Shown here in pieces: positions 57,158 to 64,000 of a stretch of DNA of 64,000 bases. The translations under genes and the position numbers were made by a program. Under the pieces are notes generated by a model that saw only the letters and a program-made list of their open reading frames with translations, did not search any database and had not been told where the DNA came from. Position 1 is the stretch's first letter; every line of letters starts with the position of its first letter. This stretch comes from Tupaia tana (lineage: Eukaryota; Chordata; Mammalia; Scandentia; Tupaiidae), in the NCBI GenBank assembly GCA_026018925.1, contig JAKSZU010000005.1, positions 19,020,779 through 19,084,778 on the forward strand, read 5' to 3'.

Positions 57158-57224
57158 GCTTGTGAAATCTAGTCACTTTAAACAGGCCACAGGCTAGTGT
57201 TTAAAGTGACTAGATTTCACAAGC
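57158..57224. repeat. perfect 27-bp inverted repeat, 13-bp spacer
   Basis: Left arm 57158-57184 and right arm 57198-57224 are exact reverse complements; the spacer is 57185-57197. The right arm reads like part of the adjacent SINE head, while the left arm lies outside the SINE. Confidence 0.97.
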
Positions 57225-57400
57225 CCCAGATCTAGCAGCTTGAAAAATGCTGGGTGGGTACACATGTGCGCCAAAATCCCAAAAGGAGGGAGAAGTGGAG
57301 AAGGGATCGTGGCCTGATGATCCACTCAGGGTGCTATCTCACTTTCCTTTTTAGTCTCATTCTAACTTGTATATGTACCCTCTGACAAATTAAAAAAAAA
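57186..57400 (+). repeat. tRNA-headed SINE, older long form
   Basis: Plus-strand copy: 'gccacaggctagtgtttaaa', 'ccagatctagcagcttgaaa', 'ccaaaatcccaaaaggaggg', 'ccctctgacaaatt' end and 18-A tail. The region between A and B boxes is shortened. Confidence 0.8.
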
Positions 57401-57474
57401 AAAAAAAAAAGTATATGCCCCATAAATACTTCTGTATACAACTATTTATATTAAGAAAAAATGGATCTGACTTT

Positions 57475-57615
57475 GGGGCTGGCAGGTGGCGTGGTGGTGA
57501 AGGCGTTGAACACCCAACATGGCTGACCATGGTTCAAGTCCCATACCTGGTGGCTTGTTCTCTCTTTCTCTTTCTGGTCAAATTTTTTAAAAGTAATAAG
57601 AAGTAACTTTTAAAA
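57475..57615 (+). repeat. tRNA-headed SINE, short form
   Basis: Plus-strand copy: 'tggggctggcaggtggcgtg', GGTTCAAGTCC, 'ggtggcttgttctctctttc', 'tctggtcaaatttttt'. Confidence 0.87.
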
Positions 57616-57702
57616 AGAGAGAGAGAAAATGGATATGACTTAGAGAGAGGGCTTTTGCCAGATATCGAATATAATTAATTACAATTATTCATCTAAATTT
57701 CA

Positions 57703-57880
57703 GTTTTGAATCCTGACCTTTGCAGCTTGAAAAACACACTGGTGTATATGCATGCCCCACATCCTGATGCAATGGAGGAAAAAGTAATGCAACATGACCA
57801 CAACCCATTGAAGGGTGCTCTATTCCTCTCTATCTCTAGGGAAGGGCATGTGCTCTCTGGCCACAGGAATAGACAAATAT
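57703..57880 (+). repeat. tRNA-headed SINE, 5'-truncated older long form
   Basis: It starts within the B-box region ('ttttgaatcctgacctttgc'), then 'agcttgaaaaacacactggt', 'cattgaagggtgctctattc', 'gctctctggccacagg' end. Confidence 0.75.
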
Positions 57881-58234
57881 ATACATTTAATAAGAAATAC
57901 AGACTGTACGGTGGAACTGTTCAAGTCGTTGCCTCTTAAGAGAAGACTATGTGAGCTCTAATGTGGGAGGGAGGCTCATTATTTGTTGCACAGCTCTTAG
58001 TATTACTTGAAATATTGTTATTACCCATGCACGTGTATTCTTTTCCAATTTTAATACACCAGTTAAAGGCATATTACTATGTAAGTAGAATGGTTGTAGA
58101 CAAATCTGCATCATACTTGTACATTCAAAATAATGTAAAGAATTAAGGTACTTCAATTTTTCATTTGGTATTCCCAAACAATTTATTTCAATCTGTATAC
58201 ATAAGAAATCCCAAAATACTAATTTTACCCCAAA

Positions 58235-58393
58235 TAATTCTTTTTAAAAATAATTATTTTTAATTTAACTTTATTTATTTATTTTAATTTTAACAGAGAG
58301 AGAGAAAGCAAGCCACCAGGTCCGAGACTTGAACCACGGCAGGCCATGTGGGAGTCCAGTACCCTTAACCACCACATCCACCTGCCAGCCCCC
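58235..58393 (-). repeat. tRNA-headed SINE, short form
   Basis: Reverse-strand short form: TTTATTTA tail, 'aaagcaagccaccaggtccg', head end 'ccacctgccagcccc'. Confidence 0.88.
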
Positions 58394-58417
58394 CAGATAA
58401 TTCTTAATGTAGAATAT

Positions 58418-58664
58418 TTTTTTTTTTTTTTGAAAGGTTTTTGCTATAGGGCGCGTGCACTCACCAGAAAGACAGAGACAGAAAGCGAGAAATCACCCCC
58501 CAGGGGGGATGGCCACACCGCAATCCCTTCTCCTCCATTCTCCTCTCAGGATCTTGGGCACGCACGCACACGGCTTGAGTTTAAGCCACGGGGTCCGGGA
58601 CTGGAACCACAGCCGACTACATGGGAGTCCAGCGACACAGCCATTATGCCAACTGCTGATCCCA
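58418..58664 (-). repeat. tRNA-headed SINE, long form, young
   Basis: Reverse-strand copy with a T run, 'ggtttttgctatagggcgcg', 'caccccccaggggggatgg', head end 'caactgctgatccc'. Confidence 0.92.
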
Positions 58665-58891
58665 ATAGCTATTATCTTATCAACATTCAAATTGGTGTAA
58701 TTCAAGAATTGCCTGGGCTTTATACATTTTCTAAAATAAATATGAACGCATGCCATTTTATCTGTACTTTGTATCAGAATAATTCGTATGTAACCACACA
58801 AAACATAATTCCACCAATATAACAGACAGCCAAAGAAAGCTGCTTTTACTCTTTTTGTAATCCTGAATCTCAGAAAAAAAAAAAAAAATCT

Positions 58892-59082
58892 CGGGGCCGG
58901 CGTGGTGTTAAGGGTGCTGGACTCCCACATGGCCAACCACGGTACGAGTCCCAGACCTGGAGGCTCGCTTTCTCACTTTCTTTCTCTCTATCATTCTTTC
59001 TCACTCTGTCCCTCTCTGGTCAAATTAAAATAAATAAATAAATAAATAAAGTTTAATAAAATAATTCTCAAAAAAAAAAATC
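58892..59082 (+). repeat. tRNA-headed SINE, short form
   Basis: Plus-strand copy: 'cggggccggcgtggtgttaa', GGTACGAGTCCC, 'gaggctcgctttctcacttt', 'ctctggtcaaattaaaataa' and AATAAATAA tail. Confidence 0.9.
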
Positions 59083-60435
59083 TGTCATCTAATCTGACTT
59101 CACGTTTCTATGTTTTCACCAATTAAAGAGCCAGGCACTCTTTTTTTCTATCACGGTACTAACACAAGCTCATTCCTTCTTAGCAAGGATTCCAGAAAGG
59201 GATCCAGTTCTGAAGTGCTAAAACCCAACCAGTCTTATAAGCTCCACACCAATCTTAGTTCCTGGAAAATCGGTTATGGCTACATGTCAATCAAGTGAGT
59301 CACAGAACAGGGAAGAACCACTCTCCTCTCCTTCCCAGGCTTCCTCTCCCACAGGGATCTATCCGGATCTATAGTTCTTTGCTTAGGAAAGCTGACCAAC
59401 TTCTGAGAAATCAAAGGAACATAAATGTACCACCTGCCCTATTCTGTAACTGCATGGCCAGAAACAGACACACGCTAGGCTAAAAGCCAGAAGGACAGAG
59501 CTTAATCGCACCCTGCTACTGACTGTCACAGGCTAATCCTCCTAAGTCTTCTGTCTCGAGTTCTGGAACAACAGTATTACCAGTAAATACAAACATCTTA
59601 ATGTGAAGGGGAGAAAAGTCATTTTTTTGGGAATATACAGGTCTTTAAATACGCAAATAAGTCATTTATCTACTAATGCCTTCAATAAAGGTATCATTTT
59701 GTAAAAATAACTCATATGATAGTTGCAAGTTACTCTTGAACATTTCACCAAAAGTAATGCATACTTTAACTTTTCCACCTTATATTCTCTCTCTTACCCC
59801 ATTTCATCTGTAAAACAAAGTTTCAGGAGCAAGAGGAAGTCAGTTTTTCTTCTTCAATATTTAATCCCTTCTCTACTCATTTTTCTAACAAAAACACCCC
59901 TGCTATTTATCTTTCTGGGACAGCACAGAATCAATGAGACCAGTATCAGGCAGCGCATAGTCAAAGCAACCACAAGTCTTTTGAAATAAAGATCTGGCCT
60001 CACCCGAAAGTTTTCTCAAGCTTTGCCTCTAAACAATAAGGTTGGCTTTATCAGAAATCCTACTTTAGGTGAATGCCTCTATATCCTATTACTATTTTAT
60101 GATCCAGCTGGCTTTCTCCAAGAGATTAAGTTAAAACAAATTTACCAAAATCAATACAATCAGATCCATAAAAATAGAATACAATAAAAGGCAGTATAAC
60201 CAACTAAAAAAAGAAATACTACTAAAGCCAACATACCATACATACCTGCCGACATTCTTATTATAATATTGACATTTATTATTAGCAGTGCCAAAACACG
60301 TAAGCATTTAGAGACATCAGGTAAACTACTACCTAAACTACTATATATTAGCAGTTAACAATATCCAAGAACTGAGCTCTAATATTTCTGAATGGGCTTC
60401 CTTTGATAATAATAAATATTTGCACCTCTCTTCTT
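59083..60435. other. intron, SINE-free, nothing recognised
   Basis: No exon matching exportin-4 and no named repeat could be supported in this 1.35 kb. Confidence 0.5.
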
Positions 60436-60985
60436 GGTGCCAACAATACAGTGGGCAAAAAGCATGGTCCATGTTTTCAAGGCACGTCATGGAGTGGAAA
60501 AATAGGTATTATTTAAGTAAGCTAACAAATGAAAACTTACAACTGAGGAGTGAGCCAAAGTGGAAGAAATCATAAATAACATACACAGGGGAAGCCATAG
60601 CAAAAGAAACCTAGCCTGGTTTAGGGTCCACAGCTGAAGCACAATACAAGGGGACTAGCAGATGGAGGTATCCAGCCAGAGAAACACCATGTACAAACAT
60701 GCCAGGCAGAAGAAAACCGTGCCTGTGAGTGCAGCCCTGCCAGCAAGAACGGAGGAGAGTTCTAAGAAGCGGACAAGAGACCATCCAGGATGTGAGTGCC
60801 CATTTTTAAATAGTGATGGTGTATGACAGACGATTACAGGGTCAGGACACTTTGGACAAAAGTGATTGAAAATAGAATGAAGGTGGATTTTGTCTCAATA
60901 GCCTCATTAAAGAGAGCAAGACAAGGGCACACTGGCCAGGGGAACTGGCTTACCGGGCTGGAAAGTGATTTGAACATCTACCAAA
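60436..60985 (+). repeat. ancient interspersed repeat, family not named
   Basis: 'caatacagtgggcaaaaagc', 'aacatgccaggcagaagaaa', 'gatggtgtatgacagacgat' fit a common old mammalian repeat, probably of the family also seen at 27.2 and 50.85 kb. Confidence 0.45.
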
Positions 60986-61121
60986 CCCCAGGACCTTATA
61001 TTCTCTTTTATCTCTGGTGGACTTTGCACCGCCAGGCCTGGGAAGGTGGTTACTATCAGAAATTACTTTCTGCACATACTAAACCTACACATAATAAAAA
61101 TACTGGGGGGAACAATAAAAC

Positions 61122-61390
61122 AAGTGGACCAGCTAGTGGCATAGTGGTTAAGGTGGCTAGATCCCACATGGCTGGCTGTGCAGTTCAAGTCCCAGATCCG
61201 GCAGTCTGCGAAACACACTGGGCATGGGTACATGTGTACCCAACATCTCGAGAGTAGAGGTGGAGGAAGAGATTGAGGCATGACTATCCCCAATGGAGGG
61301 TACTTCTTCCTCCCTTTCTCTCTCTCTCTGGCAAGTGCACGTGCCTTCTGGTAAATTTTAAAAATTAATTAATCTTAAAAAAAATTTTTT
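61122..61390 (+). repeat. tRNA-headed SINE, older long form
   Basis: Plus-strand copy: 'gtggaccagctagtggcata', 'gttcaagtcccagatccggc', 'gccttctggtaaatt' end and A/T tail. Confidence 0.85.
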
Positions 61391-61394
61391 TAAG

Positions 61395-61645
61395 CCATCA
61401 ATGGGTCAGATGGTGACACAGAGGTTAACGTGCTGAATCCCTCATGGCCAACGGTGCAGATTGAGTCCAGGACCTGGTGTCTTGAAAAACACACTGGGCA
61501 CAAGTGCATACATGCCTAAAATCTTGATAGGAGAAAGCAGGAGAAGGGACTGCAGAGGGTCGTCTCCCCTTGGGGAGCAGTGTAATCTCTCACTTTTCCT
61601 CTGTGTATCTCTCTAGCAAGCACATGTGCCCTATTAGAAAAAAAG
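61395..61645 (+). repeat. tRNA-headed SINE, long form
   Basis: Plus-strand copy: 'atcaatgggtcagatggtga', 'gtgtcttgaaaaacacactg', 'cttggggagcagtgtaatct', 'gccctattagaaaaaaag' end. Confidence 0.85.
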
Positions 61646-61646
61646 G

Positions 61647-61795
61647 AACCAGCAGGTTGGATGGTGGTTAAGGAGCCCACATGGCTGACTACAGTTCAGA
61701 CCTGGAGGCTTGCTTTCTCACTGTCCCTCTCTCTCCCTCTGTCTCTCTCTCTCTCTCATGAGCAAATGGGCCTATAGCAGATTTTTAAAAATAAT
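61647..61795 (+). repeat. tRNA-headed SINE, short form
   Basis: Plus-strand copy: 'gaaccagcaggttggatggt', 'ggaggcttgctttctcactg', CT body, 'cctatagcagatttttaaaa'. It forms a head-to-tail run with the copies on both sides. Confidence 0.82.
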
Positions 61796-61798
61796 ATG

Positions 61799-62048
61799 GG
61801 ACCAGCATTTAGCGTAATGGCTATGTTGCTGGACTCCCACGTAGTCGACCGCGGTTCACGCCCTGGACCCAGTGGCTTAAAACTCATGCTGGGCATGTGT
61901 GCGTGCGTGCCCAAGATCCTGAGAGGAGAATGGAGGAGAAGGGATTGCAGCGTGGCCATCCCCCTGGGGGATGATTTCTTGCTTTCTGTCTCTCTGTCTC
62001 TGTCTGGCGAGTGCACGCGCCCTATAGCAAAAAAAAACTCTCAAAAAA
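61799..62048 (+). repeat. tRNA-headed SINE, long form, young
   Basis: Plus-strand copy: 'gggaccagcatttagcgtaa', 'cccaagatcctgagaggag', 'cgccctatagcaaaaaaaaa'. AAAAATAATA lies on both sides, fitting a TSD. Confidence 0.92.
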
Positions 62049-62084
62049 AAATAATAGTAATAATAAAATTAATTATTTAAATTT

Positions 62085-62310
62085 TTTTAAAACTAAGGAA
62101 AAGTTTGCAGATGACATAATAAGTATATAGAAAACTCATAAAACCTAACTAAAAATCCTGTTAGAGTTAACACATTCAGTTAGGTTATAGGAGACAAGAT
62201 ATATACAAAACCCATGTGTATTTTATTTCTATACACTATCAACTATATAATAATTTTTAATAACTATATTTATATTTAAGAATGAAAATACTTTAGAATA
62301 AATCTAACAG
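62085..62310 (+). mobile_element. L1 ORF2 fragment
   Basis: 'gtttgcagatgacataataa', 'ggagacaagatatatacaaa', 'tttatttctatacactatca' match L1 ORF2. It continues beyond SINEs to the window end. Confidence 0.75.
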
Positions 62311-62548
62311 GGTCAGCAAGCGTCTCAGTGGCTAAGGTGCTAGACTCCAATGTGGCTGACTGCAGTTCGAGTCCCAGACTCAGTGGCTTGAAACTTACAC
62401 TGGGTGTGAGAGCGCGCCCAAAATCCTGACAGGAAAATGGAGGATAGGGGATTGAGGTGTGGCCATCCCACCTGGGGAGTGATTTCTTTCTTTCTGTCTC
62501 TCTGTAAAGCAAAAATCTCTCCAAAAATTAAAAAAATAAATAAATAAA
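62311..62548 (+). repeat. tRNA-headed SINE, long form, partly deleted
   Basis: Plus-strand copy: 'gggtcagcaagcgtctcagt', GTTCGAGTCCC, 'cccacctggggagtgatttc', 'gtaaagcaaaaatctctcc' end with an AAATAAATA tail. Confidence 0.85.
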
Positions 62549-62839
62549 TCTAACAAAAGTAAAAAAAGAAAAAAAACCTCAGAAACTATAAATTGGTGTT
62601 GAAAAAAATAATATCTTAATAAACCCTCACATTTACACACAAGAAATTTACACAAGAATGCCTATCTTGGCATTCTTGGACATCTTATTCAATTAAAAAA
62701 GGATACTCTTTTCAGTAAATGGTGTGTGAACAAGAGAATATTCACATGAAAATAATTAAATTAAATCTTACACCATATGCAACAATCAACTCCAGAATGG
62801 ATGTCAGGCTCAGATTCTATGGCAGTCAACAGTATACTA

Positions 62840-63050
62840 AATTGTGGAACTGGAAGCCACATGCCAAGAGTGGGTTTGAATCCTGGACCCAGTCAGCCTG
62901 AAATACACCATGTGTGTCCCTAGGATCCCAGTGGGACAGAGGATGATTGAAGTGTGACCAAGGGCTGGTCTCTCTCTTTCTGTCTCCCTCCCTCTTAACT
63001 CCCACTTACTCCCTCCCCCCTCTCTCATGCACATGTTCTATAATGCATTT
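62840..63050 (+). repeat. tRNA-headed SINE, older form, 5'-diverged
   Basis: Plus-strand copy: 'gggtttgaatcctggaccca', 'tcagcctgaaatacaccatg', CT body and 'catgttctataatgc' end. Confidence 0.7.
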
Positions 63051-63362
63051 TTAGAAAGAAAGAAAGAGATGAGAGTAAACGTAAGGGCTAAAACTAAAAC
63101 CACAGAACTCTTAAAAGAAAACGCAGGATTAAATCTTTGTGGCTTGAGTGAGACAAAGTCATCTTAAATATGAAGTGTAAGTATAAGCAACAAAAGAAAG
63201 GAGGAAAAAAAGGATGAATTAGAAATCATCAAAATTACAAATTTCATGTTTCAAATAATGCCATTAAAAAATGCACAGAATGTAAGAAAATAACTGAAAA
63301 TCATATACCTGCTAATGGATTTTTATGTAGAATATATATAAGAAAAACTTACAACTCAAAAA

Positions 63363-63632
63363 AAAAAATGATTTTTTTTTGGAGAGGTTTTTGCTATAGG
63401 GCACATGCGCTCACCAGACAGACAGAGACAGACAGAGAGACAGAAAGCGAGAAATCATCCCCCGGGGGGATGGCCATACTGCAATCCTCTCTCCTACAAT
63501 TCTCCTCTTGGGATCTTGGGCACGCACGCACACGAGCCTGGCGTGAGTTTTAAGCCACCGGGTCCGGGATGTGAACCGCGGTCTACTACATGGGAGTCCA
63601 GCGACATAGCCATTACGCTAACTGCTGGTCCC
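63363..63632 (-). repeat. tRNA-headed SINE, long form, young
   Basis: Reverse-strand copy: 'ttggagaggtttttgctata', 'cccccggggggatggccata', head end 'gctaactgctggtccc'. Perfect 12-bp TSD ACAACTCAAAAA at 63351-63362 and 63633-63644. Confidence 0.95.
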
Positions 63633-64000
63633 ACAACTCAAAAATTTTAAAAGGAGAAATAACGCAATTAAAAATCAGACAAAGTATCTGAACAGATGTT
63701 TCTCCAAAGACATACCAGTGGTTTAATGACCATGTGAAAAGATGCTTAATAGCATTTACACTTAGGGTAGTGCAAATCGAAGCCACAATGTGATACCACT
63801 TAATACCCAATAGAATGGCAATAAACAGAAAGACAGATACAAGTGTTGGTGAAAATGGAGACAAATTAAAATCTTCATGCAGTGCAATATTAATGTCAAG
63901 TAATGCAGCTGCTGTCTGGCAGTTCCTCAAAATGATAAATGTATAGTTACCATATGACCCAGCAATTCCACGCCTAAGTAAATACCTAAAAGAAATGAAA

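Larger units (their letters stand above)
1..64000 (-). other. XPO4: XPO4 gene body, partial (exons for the C-terminal ~906 residues plus introns)
   Basis: The whole window lies inside one minus-strand gene. Seventeen exons were found by matching translated segments to exportin-4 and checking that each is bounded by AG and GT and that codon phases join (2719 coding bases plus stop). Exportin-4 is a karyopherin-beta family nuclear exporter. Known cargo includes eIF5A and SMAD3, and it also has reported import roles. Introns range from 262 bp to 22.4 kb. The exons for about residues 1-245, which include the N-terminal Ran-binding region, and the promoter are not in the window. No frameshift or in-frame stop was seen in any exon, so the gene looks intact. 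Confidence 0.97.
62549..64000 (+). mobile_element. L1 ORF2 3' part, interrupted by SINEs, running off the window
   Basis: L1-like blocks: 'caatcaactccagaatggat', 'actcttaaaagaaaacgcag', 'acagatgtttctccaaagac', 'gaccatgtgaaaagatgctt', 'cagcaattccacgcctaagt'. Stops in all frames. Confidence 0.8.

Noticed and set aside
1-64000. An undescribed multi-gene system
   Set aside because: Apart from XPO4 exons, the window is intron and repeats. No second set of coding exons or RNA gene could be supported.

Overview
This window is intronic and exonic DNA from a placental mammal. The evidence is one spliced gene on the minus strand with canonical GT-AG introns, ancient mammalian repeats (MIR, L2, MaLR LTRs, L1, hAT, Tigger and mariner remnants), and about 65-70 copies of a tRNA-headed SINE. 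The gene is XPO4 (exportin-4). Seventeen consecutive coding exons are present, from about residue 245 to the stop codon if the length matches the 1151-residue human protein. All exon phases join exactly. The 5' exons and promoter lie beyond position 64000. The 3' UTR runs off the window at position 1.

Layout, left to right (reverse of transcription). 1-233 is 3' UTR and 234-431 is the terminal coding exon. From 3025 to 18256 lie nine exons (3025, 3499, 4147, 6962, 11843, 12386, 15697, 17214, 18097), separated by introns holding SINEs, MIR, L1 and MaLR LTR fragments. 18.3-23.0 kb is a SINE-free intron with L2 fragments. 23034-25541 holds four closely spaced exons. 25.5-48.0 kb is a 22.4-kb intron packed with SINEs, many inserted into an old L1 at about 33.0-36.2 kb. 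47971-48565 holds two exons. 48.6-53.1 kb is a SINE-free intron with hAT and mariner relics and an unexplained short open frame. 53142-53247 is the most 5' exon seen. 53.2-64 kb is intron with further SINEs and L1.

Exportin-4 is a HEAT-repeat karyopherin-beta that exports cargo such as eIF5A and SMAD3 from the nucleus with RanGTP. The N-terminal Ran-binding part is outside this window. No second gene, RNA gene, CRISPR array or new protein system is convincingly present.

The SINE family has a pol III-type tRNA head, a pyrimidine-rich CT body and an A tail. It comes in a long form (about 250-280 bp) and a short form (about 150-190 bp). Young copies keep CpGs and clear target-site duplications (TSDs). 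I do not recognise the family with certainty. A colugo (Dermoptera) CYN-type SINE is my best guess, but this is inference and unverified. A small 7SL/Alu-like fragment near 7.4 kb would fit a member of Euarchontoglires. The most unusual features are a perfect 27-bp inverted repeat at 57.2 kb, a chimeric SINE dimer at 39.1-39.4 kb, a 12-bp minisatellite inside a SINE at 43.6 kb, two mariner-type palindromic MITEs, and an unexplained acceptor-preceded open frame at 51.7 kb.
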